This document shows, in pieces, positions 46,320-57,589 of a stretch of DNA of 64,000 nt. The notes under the pieces are model-generated. The model did not search any database. It saw only the letters and a program-made list of their open reading frames with translations, and had not been told where the DNA came from. Source of the stretch: Chlorops oryzae (lineage: Eukaryota > Arthropoda > Insecta > Diptera > Chloropidae); NCBI GenBank assembly GCA_020466095.1, contig CM035807.1:28093535-28157534 (forward strand), read 5' to 3'. The stretch's first letter is position 1, and each line of letters starts with the position of its first letter. Both the position numbers and the translations under genes were made by a program.

Positions 46320-47085
46320 GGAATTTTAGGGTTTGGGGAAAGGGAAGGGAGAAAAAGAATTAAAAAAAAAAAAAGAGAAGAGAAAGAGAGAGAGAGAGAG
46401 AAAGAGAGAAGAAGGAGAATATAAAAGAAAAGAGAAGAGGAAAGAGGGAGAGAGAAAAAGAGAAAGAAAAAGAGAGAAAAAGAGAGGGAAAAAGAGAGAA
46501 AGAGAGAGAAAGAGAGAAAGAAGGAGAGAGAAAAAGAGAGAAAGAGAGGAGAAAGAGAGAGAAAGAGAGAGAAAGAGAGAGAAAGAGAGAAAAAAGAGAG
46601 AAGAAAGAGAGAGAAAAGAGAGAGAAAAAGGAAAAGAAGAGAAAGGAGAGGGAAAAGAGAGAGAAAAGGAGAGAAGAAAGGAGAGAGAAAGAGAGAGAAA
46701 GAGAGAGAAAGATAGAAAAAGAGAGAGAAAGAGAAAGAGAGAGAAAGAGAGAGAAAAGAGAAAGAGAAAGAGAGAGGAAAGAGAGAGAAAGAAGAGAGAA
46801 AGAGAGAAAAAGAGAGAGAAAGAGAGAAAAGAGAGAGGAAAGAAGAGAGAAAGAGAGAGAAAAGAGAGAGAAAGAAAAGAGAAAGAAAGAGAGAGAAAGA
46901 GGAAGGAAAGAGGGAGAAAAGAGAGAGAAAGAGGAGAGAAAAGAGAGAAAAGGAGAAAGAGAGGGAAAAGAAAGAGAAAGAGAGGGAAAAAAGAAGGGAA
47001 AAAGAGAGAAAAGAAAGATAACAAAAGAAAGGAGGCAGAGGGAGAGAGAATGGGAAAGATAGAAATAGAGAGAAAAAGAGGGTGA
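46320..47085. repeat. 750-bp purine-rich (GAGAAA)n tract
   Basis: Almost only G and A on the plus strand for about 750 bp, built from GAGA and GAAA words. Stop-free frames of about 230-250 codons appear on both strands because TAA, TAG and TGA need T, and their complements need pyrimidines. It lies in the amidase intron, about 0.85 kb downstream of the first coding exon in gene direction. Confidence 0.9.
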
Positions 47086-47936
47086 TCTATAAAAATAAAG
47101 ACATGCCAAAATAAAAATTAAAAAAAGAGTTTTTCTCTTCTGGCTTTTTTGAACATCAGCTTAGAACCTTACAGGAACCATTCACGAAAACTGAATATTC
47201 ATGTCTTAGATTCCTCTCTCAATTCAATCAGACCCGCTATTGACCGACAACTCCAATAACTAACTTTTTTTGGAGGCAACAAAATGTTTCTTTGCAACTT
47301 TGTAAAGGCCTGAGGCCGGTATGGGAAGACCTTCCCCTATTAATGAATCTAAAAACTCTGCCCTGCGTTATGGTGTTCAAAGCTTAACCTTTCTTTTTGG
47401 CTCAATTCCAGCGATTGTTTCTCCTGAGCACGTGCCATATTTTAATCAATCAATTTAATAGAACAAAAAATTTCACACAAAAGGCCTTAAATATGTATTG
47501 ATCGTTCACTCGTTTCCGCAAATATGCGTAGTACTGAAGAGCTTTAGCCCCGAATCGACTTCGAGACATAAACTCCAAAACAATCAAAGGTTTTGATGAG
47601 TTTTTAATTGCCTTAATTGCTTTCGCTCAGATTGTCAAATTGTTTCATCTGCATATGGATGTGTATGTATGTATCTATGTGAATATGTATATTTTTATTT
47701 GGTATGTAAATTTGTTATGTAAATATGTATGTATACCCGAAGAGTTATTAAAATCTCTCTACGTTTAAATTCTCGAATTGAGTTCAAAATATGCATGAAA
47801 ATATGAACGCGTAATTTGGCCACAACTGTTCAAATACAACCGTGACAAATATCTTAATTTCTTTGCTCTTATGGAAGGGCAAAAAGGAATACCGGTGAAA
47901 TGACGGAAAAAACGTGAAAATAAATCATAAGCTTAC

Positions 47937-48113
47937 CTTCTTTGTGCGAATTAGTTTTGCCAAATCCACTGCGGGTATTTCGAGCAGATGACTTTTTATC
48001 GGTGGCAGTTTCTTTCGATTGACTTTTATATTTGTAAATCGACTGTAGGGCACCACAAACCAACTGAACACGATCATGGCCGAACGCAAGAAGCGCCGCA
48101 TAATATAGCCCAT
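47937..48113 (-). CDS. FAAH2-type amidase, first coding exon
   Basis: 59 codons begin MGYIMRRFLRSAMIVFSW, a short basic stretch then a hydrophobic helix, as expected for the N-terminal membrane anchor of FAAH2. Then comes KLPPIKSHLLEIPAVDLAKL and IRTKK, matching the family's conserved LL...LA..IR segment just after the anchor. The exon ends in phase 0 at a good donor (AAG then GTAAGC). An acceptor-like TTCCAG lies 4 bases upstream of the ATG, so a 5' UTR exon probably lies farther upstream. The next recognisable part of the same protein is the catalytic exon at 27739-29013. About 65 residues between them (between IRTKK and the lysine motif) were not found and probably lie in a corrupted block. 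Confidence 0.8.
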
Positions 48114-48119
48114 GATCCT

Positions 48120-50171
48120 GGAACAAAGTAGGACAGCAATTTTGGCGATTTTTTTGTGAACAGAGGGGAGACGAAAAAAAATTAATTTTTTGTTTATATT
48201 TTTTTTTAAATAAAATTCAAAAAAATTGAATTTTTTTGTTTTTTTGTTTTAAGTATTTAAATATTGTTTATTGTAATTTTCATATTCGAGAATAAGGACA
48301 CTGCAGAACTTTTTTCGGCAATCGATATGCAAAGAAGAAGTGCAAAAGGCATGGCAACATTAAGTCCGATTGCTTGTGGGCTCGATGGCATTAAGCGTTG
48401 CATTGAATCTAAGGTGATTAATGTAGCGTGCAACGACATCAGGTTGAGAGATGAACGCGAGACAAGGAGCTGACTGTCTGATGCGAGTGTTTTCTTACGA
48501 TCGCAGAGAGAAGCAAAAGCGACACAAGCGAAATCGAAGAATTGTGCAATATTGTGCCAGCAACTGCCGCACAGCTATGGAAACAGTATATTGCATTTAT
48601 GTTGAATTTTTTCTTTCAATTATATTTGTTATTTTTTTCCCTCTATTTCTTCTTAACTCATTCGGCGCTTGCAAAATTTCACACAACACGAATTGTCTAT
48701 GAAATCGGCTAGTTGAGGCTGAATGACTTCGACTGCGACTGCGACTAAGCGATGCTATATTTTAGTGTATTGATTGTTATATTGTTTGCTGCTGTTCGGG
48801 TCTTGAGAGCTTTCGATTTTTTGAATTATTCTCCTTTTTGTTTTGATATATATTTTATTTTAATTTTTTTGTTGTTTTATTTTTTTAGATTTTCCTTCAT
48901 TTAGTCAAGGATTTTTTGTGCTACCCAAAAGACGAGCATTGATTGAAGCAGTGCTCCTTGGCAATATCGAACTTTCAAGTTTTTGATGCAACTGGTTTGT
49001 TAAATTTTTTTTTAACACTTGGTTTCCTTTTGAAGTGCAATTTTAAACCAAATCTTTTTATTGTTTTAAAACTGTTTTTTGGATTTTAAAAAATTTATTT
49101 TGTTCTTTTTTTTTTTAATTTCCTTGCAACTGGACGACACGCAATCGATCGCGACCACCACTGATTCAACGAGAAGTGGAACGCGCACTGTTCGCAACTT
49201 TAAATAATTGCCATTTTGGCTGGTAGGATTGAAACTTGGCGCTAATTAGCCATTTTTTTTATGACCGTGCTATATTTCTTCAGTATTTTTCCCCGTTCGA
49301 TTTTCTTAAATTTTTTATTTAGTTTTATTTGTTTTTAATTGCACGAAAATCAACGAAAAAACGATTTTTCTTTGAAAGAATAAATTTATTTAAATTTATT
49401 TTATTTTAATTTTTTTTATTTATTGGATATATTTTTAAATATTTTTTATTTTTTTTATCTCAACAGACAGAAAACTGAAATGCAGTTACTCAATAAAACG
49501 CGTTAAAAAATCTCAATCCGCGCACAAACTTCACATCTCGAGCGTCGTTGAGCAAATAATTTCTGCATCGGATTGGCAAAAACTTTTTAAGCGCGCTTGC
49601 TGTGCGCTCTCGGTAGCAAAAAAAAAGTCTTACAGTAGCAAACGCAATAGTTTTAGCTCCAACGCTTTTGAATTTCGCTTTTAATTATCTTTACAGAGCA
49701 CAAAAAAAATTTCCTCTTCTTATTTTTTTGCTCTTCATTTTTTGTTTTTTGTTCTTTGCCTTTGCGGATCTTAACTCGTTTTAAGCAAAATCAAAAGGCG
49801 GCTGAATGTTGAATGGAAACGGCAACACAAAACACAACACACAACATGTCTGCCGTTCGGGAAAACCCAAAGCCACTCTCATCGAACATGCTGCAGGTGA
49901 ATTGCAGACTTTGGAGCCATGTCTGTTATCGATTTTATTTATCTAGCTTTTCATAGGTGCTCTCTTGGTAGATCTATCGGGTTGCTACAGATAAATTGAT
50001 CATACAACATGTTCGAGGCTTATTAAAAGTAGTATATTGATTTTTTTTTTCTTTATTTTAATTCGTGTTTGTTGCTAAGCTTCTCTTTGACAAATATAGG
50101 TACATAAGTAGATACTTATCTATGAGATACTATTCTTAGTAAAATGAAAAAAGAAAAAACTTCCTGGTTTT
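48120..50171. other. Upstream region of the amidase gene
   Basis: It probably contains the 5' UTR exon and promoter, but no core promoter element could be assigned with confidence. T-rich runs are frequent. Confidence 0.35.
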
Positions 50172-50271
50172 NNNNNNNNNNNNNNNNNNNNNNNNNNNNN
50201 NNNNNNNNNNNNNNNNNNNNNNNNNNNNNNNNNNNNNNNNNNNNNNNNNNNNNNNNNNNNNNNNNNNNNNN
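50172..50271. other. Assembly gap, exactly 100 N
   Basis: A run of 100 N, the conventional placeholder for a gap of unknown size. Relations across it are not certain. Confidence 0.99.
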
Positions 50272-50319
50272 TCTCTCACTTTTTTCGTTTCCTTTTACGT
50301 TCTCTTTCGTTTTACTCAT

Positions 50320-50580
50320 AAGTCCAATTAGGTCGAAAATTGGTCATTGCGACTTCTTTTCGACTAATATTAGGTAAACGGACTTCTTTTCGCCCTGACT
50401 TTGAAGTCGAAATGCCCTATTATGACCTATTATTACCGCCAATCGACTTCCAATCTATTCCCCACTTACGTCGACTCGACGTCGAATCGACGTAATTTCG
50501 ACCTATTTAGGTTAGGTCAAGTAAATATTCTGACCTAATATAGGTAAGAATTTACCAATTTTCGACCTATTTTGCTACTT
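50320..50580. repeat. Dispersed repeat, shared with 25590-25800
   Basis: It contains TTTGAAGTCGAAATGCC and CGCCAATCGACTTCC in the same order as the copy at 25.6 kb. Confidence 0.6.
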
Positions 50581-51068
50581 GGGCTAGTACTGGAGGTACC
50601 TTTAATAATGGACCGACCAGGGAAATTTTTTGGGAGTATGTTTACGACTTCAAAGGAAGCATAAGTGCCAAATTTCGTTTAAGTCCCATTTGAATTTCGG
50701 GTGTAGGGGACAATTTTGAAAAAACGCCCTTATGCCACGCCCACTATAAAAATTTTTGGAAATCGTAGTACTTGCCTTGAAACATGTTCAAATATCGAAT
50801 TTCATCAAAATATGTTGAAAAACTTCGATTTTAGAGCAGTTTTTGTGATTTTCGTAACAGACCCTAGTACTGGAGGTACCCCTAAAAATGGTCCGATCGG
50901 GTCCATTCTCGAACTTGTTCTTACTCATGTCCCCCGTGAGCATGCATATCAAATTTCATCAGGATAGCTCAACTTTTTCGATAAGATAACTGTATACAGA
51001 CAGACGGACAGAAAGACGGACAGACGGACATGTCTAAATCGAATCTCCTGGTGACGCTGGTCATTTCT

Positions 51069-52814
51069 ATATATCGATAGCTTCGGGATAGAAAGGGCGT
51101 AACTCATTTTTTTTTTAAAACGAGATTTTTGCATTTTCTGATGGTCGACTCTCAAATACACCCCCTCCAAAAAAATTGACGACCTTTGATTGAAAATACC
51201 GAAGTTATAGTTACTTTTAAAAAAGCCCTAACTCATAGCGAACAATTTTGCGAAAGAAAAAAGCCCTAACTCACAAAAAGACGTTCAACTACGCCAGTGA
51301 TGGCGAGACCTATAAATTAACATTCATAACTGTGCGTGTGCATTAGGGTGATGACTTTTTTTGAAACTCTTTTCCTGTATCATAGTACGATGAACTTTTA
51401 TTAAAGACTTCATAAAATACTAATTTTAAGGTTATTTTGTAAAAAAAAATGTCACGCATCAAGTCATTTGAAAAATTTAATTTTTGATTTTTTTTCCAAA
51501 TTTTTGATGTTACTGTAAGCAGAGTAGCTCCTAGAGGGGTCAAATGTAGGACCAACTACCATTATTTTTTTATTCCCAACAATTTATCCAAAAATGCCTT
51601 CCCCCTATCTCCACTCCTTAAGGGGACTCCAATACAAAAGTAATTTTTTTATGAATTTTCCCCCCACTGTCCTAACTAGCCCCAGAGTGCCCCTAGAGGA
51701 GTCAAATGTTTGACCGACCCCCATTAACTTTGTCTCATTAACATTTTTTCTCAACATACTGACCTCCTATCTCCCCTCCTTAGGGGGTCACCCATACAAA
51801 ATTACCTTAATTTTATTACAATTTCAGACAAAATGCCTGTCACTACAGTCAAACCCCTCCTAGGGGGCTGATACATATGACCGACCCCCATTATTTTTTT
51901 ACCCCAAGTATTTGCTTTAAACATACCTACCCTCTATCTCCCCTCCTTAGGGGGCCCCATACAAAAATAGGCTTAAATTAAAGCAAAATGCCTCACGAAC
52001 TTCAATCTATAATATAGATGCCGTAGGAACAAGAACGAGCATGTTCAGTATGTATATTCGAAAAATTTACACAAGTACCTTTTAAACGAGCCTAATATGA
52101 AGAATATTGGATTCGTTTTTGGTATGTTTTGATAATATGTTATAACTATTATTTTTTTTAAAACTGAATTTTGGGTTCCATCCCCTAACTGACCAAATAA
52201 TGACCCTAGTAGAAAAAAAATAATTTTTCTACTCAAATGCCGCAAACCTCAATCTATGACGAGTTTTTTGAGACTATAACCATTAAAATCGGTTAGTGGT
52301 TTCTATTCATAAAATTAATTCAAAACAAATATTTTTTGGAACGCATTATTCACTGTTTTCACGTTCCTTTCTTAAGTCTTTGCATGTCTCTCTTGGTCTG
52401 TATGCATGCAAAGACTCAAGACACGAACGTGAAAACAGTGAATAATGTGTTCAAAAAATATTTGTTTTGAATTAATTTTATCAATAGAAACCACTAACCG
52501 ATATTATTGGTTATAGTATAGTGCTGGATCGCATCTTATAATTTTAATTATATTTTAAACTTTGCGTACAAAGACCTAACTCACGTGTTTTGAACGAAAA
52601 TTGATATCAAAAAGCCCTAACTCAGAAAACTGCTCGAAACACAGAAAAAATAAAAAATCAAGCCTAAAACAAATTTCGTGCGTAGTATTTAATTGACTTT
52701 GCGTTTAAACTTTTTTTAAATATCTAACCTTTGCGATTTTATGAAGTTTTTCCTTCTCCTGTAAAGTAGCAAAATAATGAGTTACGCCCTTTCTATCCGA
52801 AGCTATCGATATAT
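51069..52814. mobile_element. 1.75-kb inverted-repeat element with internal tandem units
   Basis: The ends are about 40-bp inverted repeats: ATATATCGATAGCTTCGG, then ATAGAAAGGGCGTAACTCAT. The middle has about three degenerate tandem units of 150-170 bp (51525-51970). Each unit contains CCTAGRGGRGTC-like text, a GACC block and CCCCTATCTCC, then CCTTAGGGGG-like text. The phrase AAGCCCTAACTCA recurs near both ends. A near-perfect foldback (52273-52517) is nested inside. No transposase was recognised and the target duplication is unresolved. Confidence 0.65.
52273..52517. mobile_element. Foldback MITE, long hairpin
   Basis: Two arms of about 95 bp are near-perfect inverted copies, starting ACTATAACCATT and ending with GGTTATAGT. 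The inner arm words are AACGTGAAAACAGTGAATAA and its complement. The loop of about 50 bp reads through a GCATGCAAAGACT region that is itself partly palindromic. Confidence 0.8.
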
Positions 52815-52911
52815 TTTGTATGGTCTATCTCGACTGGTTCTGGGTGTTACACACAACCACACAAACGCAATATACCCTCGACACAGAGTGTGTCGGGTAT
52901 AAATATCCGAA

Positions 52912-53384
52912 ATTTGTCTATTTTTTCTTCCTGTCCAATGGTGTAATCTCCATGCTGGAAGAGTGAGGTAAATTGAGGCTCTAGCTAGTAGTTCTCAAGT
53001 ATGGGGAAAAGAACTAGTGCACGAGTTAAAACACGAACAGTGGATACTGACTACTGGCATGAAGAGTACTTGTGCTCTAGTTCAGGGCCCTTACGAAATT
53101 AGTTCACCGCACCAGCGCGTTTTTTTCTATGTTTTAATATTTCACAAAATCTTCTTTAAGTACTTAAATAAATCTCATGCCCATATGTTATATGGCATAT
53201 AATTAAGACAACACATATTTGAGAAAAGTTTTAACAACTGTTTATTTCGTTAGCTTCTTTAAAAACAGTCACAAGAAACACGCACGCAATCATCGCAAAC
53301 GATAATAAAAGTTAATTTATGGAAAAGTCAGAAATTATTAAACGTCCCCTTTTAGCGCTCTTTAAACACACGTTTAACTTCGTT

Positions 53385-53426
<42 letters not shown>

Positions 53427-54202
53427 ATTAAAAAGATAAATAATTAAACAAACAAGTTTCAATCTTTTTTGTGGCCAGTGTTCAATTCTCGCATCATAAA
53501 TACACCGCCAAATCACCCAAAGCTATTTGCAAAAGGTGAATCTCGCGAATGTTTTATTTGCTCTCTTTGGCGGTATTGAAAAAACCAAACCTCCAACTGG
53601 GTACGGTGAAACCTCCCACATGCGAATATTCACTAAAGCTTCCCGCTGAATCTGGATGTTGTTATGGTCAGCCGGCTTTTCATGGAATATATCTGCCTGC
53701 GGGCGGGCCATCACCTCGGGGTATATTTTGCACGTTTGTGACAATAAGTGCGATGGAAGTTAATTTGCGCGAATGGTTTTTTGATGAATTTAAGAAAAAG
53801 TGAGGCTGTGAGGCTGTTAAAGCCATAAGTATTTGAATATTTATAGGATTTTTATTTTTAACGGGAGCTATGGACGACAAAACGGCATTCTTCTTATTCA
53901 GGGGTGCAAAATAGAAATCGATTTTGAAACCGACAAAAATTTCTTCTATGTAGGTGTCTAGGAAATCAATTATGGATTTATTTAGTTTCATTTTCAAAAG
54001 AGAAACATTGCCGTTCTTATGTACGTGTCACAGAAGTCGGTTTCTCGTCCAATTTTCCGGACTTAAATCGAACGTTTTTGATAAATTTTTATGCAGAGCG
54101 GAGCAAACTTTTTTATTTGCGCAACCTTTTGGGCAATTTTGAATGCAATACGCGTATTAACCCTTAACTGCATGATATATTAAAGTTCGATTTAAATGGG
54201 TT
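52912..54202. other. Intergenic DNA with long poly-A
   Basis: No gene was recognised. A pure A run of more than 35 bases lies around 53388-53425. Confidence 0.5.
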
Positions 54203-54216
54203 TTATTAACCCTTTA

Positions 54217-54972
54217 GGTAGGTAGGTAAGTGCGGCAGCTAATAGCTCACGTAGGCCCATAGGTAGGCCCTTTGTGATACCATAGAGAGACACGACTAGG
54301 CCCTTTCTACTGTTTATAAAAGCCAATTTGACTTCCTGATGAACCGCGCGATGTCTGAAATTTTGATTTCGGACAGTTCGGTGAGGCTGGTCAGAAAGGT
54401 GTGTCCTAGTAGGGACAGTCTGTTTGACGATAAGGCCGGGCACTGACACAGAAGGTGGAGAGTAGATTCCTCCTCCTCCTCCTCCTCCTCCTCCTCCTCC
54501 GAGTGACAGCTCCGGCAAAAGTCATTGTATAGGGCTCCCAGCCTTGCGGCATGCCAGTGGCCGGTGAAAACTGATACCGTCTGATGGATGGAGATGATGC
54601 TGAGTGTCACTAGGTCCCTTGATCGTCTCTTGTTCAGAGATGGCCAGGTTTGTCTAGTAATCCCGCAAAAGTATTCCTCGACCCAAAGCTTGTTTGACAG
54701 GCCGAGATATTCTTCTTTTATGCGGAATTTCACTGTAGCCAGTGGGATTCCTATGTTGGAAAAGGAGGTCTCTGGAAGCGATGTGCCCATCTTAGCAAGT
54801 TCATCGGCCTCGCAGTTTCCTTCGATGTCTCTGTGCCCCGGTACCCAGCAAATGGATATCGCTGAATGTTCCGCTATCTCGTTAAGAGATTTCCGGCATT
54901 CTTGGACAAGTTTTGATGTGGACTCAAGTCCGCAATCAAATGATTTGATAGCCGCCTGGATGTCGGTTAGGG
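54217..54972 (-). mobile_element. 5'-truncated RNase H-bearing LINE, 14-bp duplication
   Basis: One uninterrupted frame (54971 to stop at 54314) begins inside an RNase H domain: TDIQAAIKSF, then CWVPGHRDIEGNCEADELA. It continues to a C-terminal Cys/His motif (CRSC ... HLLCQCPAL). This order fits the I/LOA group of non-LTR retrotransposons. TTATTAACCCTTTA flanks both sides (54203-54216 and 54973-54986). The 3' UTR is only about 100 bp, contains TGGTATCACAAAGGGCC and ends in ACCTACCTACC rather than poly-A. The Cys/His motif is interrupted by a run of about 11 glutamates encoded by a CTC/GAG microsatellite (54469-54501). An open frame and perfect duplication suggest a recent insertion. Confidence 0.9.
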
Positions 54973-54986
54973 TTATTAACCCTTTA

Positions 54987-55286
54987 CTGCATGATAAATA
55001 AAAAAAAAAAAAAGACCAACACTTAAAGCTATATTGTGAACATCAAAATCTCATTCAAAAAAAAAATATGTAGAAAAATTAAGCTTCTACAGCGGCTTTT
55101 GTGGTTTTAGTGCAGCCCCTTGTTGTCTCTATGTCTCCCGAAATTTTCATTTCCAGCTCTTTGAATTTATTTGAACTCATTCAATCGCCGGTCGACACGA
55201 AAGCATGAACTCAATGAACCCTCGAAAGAGAGCCTGTCACAGATAAAAACGCTACACTCACTAGTAAAATTGTTGCCGGATGCAGC
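54987..55286. other. Short intergenic stretch
   Basis: AT-rich sequence between the LINE and the next hAT element; nothing was recognised. Confidence 0.5.
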
Positions 55287-55294
55287 TTAAATTG

Positions 55295-56834
55295 TAGAGC
55301 TGGAGAACTATCGATAGTTGCGACCATCGATAGTTTCGATAGTCGATAGTCTAAACCATCGATAGTATCGATAGTACTATCGGAAGTTATATTTTAAGAT
55401 TTCAAGTAATTTGATTCGCAGATTGCTACTGGTTTGAATTCACTTTTTGTCAAATAAAGGCTAGGCGCCGACTACTCAATTTTCAGTTGGCCAATTTTAA
55501 GTTGGGTGTTTGTGGCACATAGAACTATATGACAGCGCGCCGACATTCCAATTTTTTGTTGACCCAATACAAAATATGTGTTTTGCCACAAATTTTAAAT
55601 TGGCCAAGTGTGTTGCGTTACATATGTACGTTCTTATGGGGCGCCGCATAATACTCAATTTTTAGTTGGAAGTGTTCTATAAGCACATGGTACCGAGTAA
55701 TTAACAAATTATTAAGTAATTAATTAATAATCAATTAATTTAATTAAAAGTATCCAATTTTAATATAGTCGACGCGCAAGAGCACTTTTCCAACTAAAAA
55801 TTGGCCAACTAAAAATTGAGTAGTCGGCGCCTAGCCAAAATGTTCGAACTGTTTAAAATAAAAATATCCAAAATTTTTAAGTTTTAAGTTAAAAAAAAAT
55901 ATTTATTCTTACAACTCAAAAATATAAAAACCAAAACAATAGTCAAAAACTTAACAATTCTGTACATGCAGGAGAGAAACCACTTTAACTATTATGTACA
56001 TTTTGAGGAAAATCTCATATGGTTTTTGTGAGGGATCCAAAATACCGGTTATTTTAAAAATTTTTGATGCAAAAAAGCAAAGCGTTACCGAAGGTTTAAA
56101 AATATTTTAAGCATGAATAAATAATCCTTATGAAACACGGATTCAAAATTTTCAGAGATCTGACTTTTCGTGATTTTAAAAATAAAAAGCATAGCTTTAA
56201 GCTTTATATTTTTTGAGCTAAAATACCGAGTTTTGTTAGAAATATATTTTTTCTCTCAGAAAATAAAAATCAAATATGATTTTTTAAATTTTGATCTCAA
56301 AATAACGATTAATTTTGCTTTTAATATTTTTGAGTTCAATTTCAAAGTTATTTTTTGATTTTTAATTTTTCCAGCCGAAAATAAAAATCCTTCAATATGA
56401 AAAAGATTTTTTTTTCGGCTCAAAAGATTAAAAATCAAAAAATAATTTTTAAATTGGGCCCGAAAATATAAAAAGTAAACTAAATATGACACAAACGTAA
56501 CATTCCTCGAAGCAAAGTACGTTGAAATATATGTACAATGAGGCGGATCTTTCTTACTTTTTAGGAATCTGTCCATTTCAACGAAAACCCGGGTAACCGC
56601 CAGTACCACCTTTCCAAATCTAAAGTAAATGACCAAAAATTAACGTAAAATAAGTTAAATTGTGAAAATAATAAGAGTGCTTCTACTTAATATTTAGTTC
56701 TCCCGCTCTTTTTGGCTTCGTTTTCTTATTTGGGATGCATATAAACTATCAATAGTCATTAAAACCATCGATGTTTACGATAGTTTGAAACCATCGATGT
56801 ATCGATAGTGCCATCGATAGTTTCTCCAGCTCTA
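55295..56834. mobile_element. hAT element, non-autonomous, 8-bp target duplication
   Basis: The ends TAGAGCTGGAGAA and TTCTCCAGCTCTA are perfect inverted repeats flanked by TTAAATTG (55287-55294 and 56835-56842). Next to each end is a cluster of CATCGATAGT/ACTATCGATG words, four or more per side. The interior is very AT-rich with no transposase frame, and another MITE lies at 55459-55836. Confidence 0.9.
55459..55836. mobile_element. 378-bp MITE nested in hAT element
   Basis: The inverted ends GGCTAGGCGCCGACTACTC and GAGTAGTCGGCGCCTAGCC are perfect. The word CCAACT-AAAAATTGGCCAAC-like recurs next to each end. Flanks are AAA on both sides (55456-55458 and 55837-55839), a possible 3-bp duplication that is weak evidence in A-rich DNA. 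Confidence 0.8.
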
Positions 56835-56842
56835 TTAAATTG

Positions 56843-57585
56843 CCGTTAAAAGGTGCTTTGTACACGCAATAGTAATAACTCGAAAAGCTCGCGGCCTGCG
56901 TACCTAGTAGGTAGGTACTACCTACAGCACCACTAAGGCCTATTTTACCATTGAAGAAGTCCTTGAACAAATCACAGGTCGAATGTTGGGAGGGGGGAAA
57001 ACTCCGTTGGAAAAAAAAACGTGCGTACATTCGACTGTGTAAATGTTCCTGGAAGACTTACCGCTGTAGGTACGTATGCATGTATGTACTAAGTTTCAGT
57101 GTAAACTATGAAAATTGGGTGTGCGGCCCGTACTACATAGTAGCATGTTTCCATCAACAGTTAGAAACCTACGGTTGCGGTGATAAAAGGAGATAAAACG
57201 CATGATAGAGCGGGCTTTTTGTTGCTTCCACCAGCATCAAATCCCTTTCCATTTTCGACAGATTCTACGCAAGTAAAAGCGGCGAGCGTTGCCCAGCAAC
57301 ACTTCAGCTTAGATTGGCGCGATGACAACAAAAACAACAGCAACAAATGATCATTCCATGCCGAATTTAAGCCGAGATTATGAAACGTTTTGAAAGGATT
57401 TATTGAACAGCAGAGGAACGAACGATTTTCAATTTTAGAAACAAAAAAAAAATCATAGATAAAAAAGCGCTTATTCAGGTATGAAGCAAAAAGTGAAGAA
57501 AAATCAACAAAATAAATAATAGGTACTCAAAGAAAACAAAACAAAGAAGCATAAAAAATAAAAAATAAATAAAAAAAAAAACAAG
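56843..57585. other. Intergenic DNA
   Basis: No gene was recognised; short frames here have no family signature. Confidence 0.45.
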
Positions 57586-57589
57586 TAAG

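Larger units (their letters stand above)
50590..52911 (+). mobile_element. DINE/mini-me-like repeat, split by a larger element
   Basis: The left part (50590-51068) carries CTGGAGGTACC motifs and a GACGGACA microsatellite at 50997-51030. The right part (52815-52911) ends in the hairpin-like terminus GCAATATACCCTCGACAC, AGAG, TGTGTCGGGTATA. A 1.75-kb inverted-repeat element separates the two. A diverged relative lies at 57590-58125. Assignment to the mini-me/DINE (Helentron-like) group rests on the microsatellite core and is tentative. Confidence 0.55.

Noticed and set aside
46326..47109. Three frames of about 230-250 codons, Lys/Arg/Glu or Ser/Leu/Phe repeats
   Set aside because: They are a by-product of a purine-only strand, which cannot form many stop codons.
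53523..53997. Overlapping frames on both strands between 53.5 and 54.0 kb
   Set aside because: No conserved motif, splice pattern or family resemblance was seen; they are probably chance frames.
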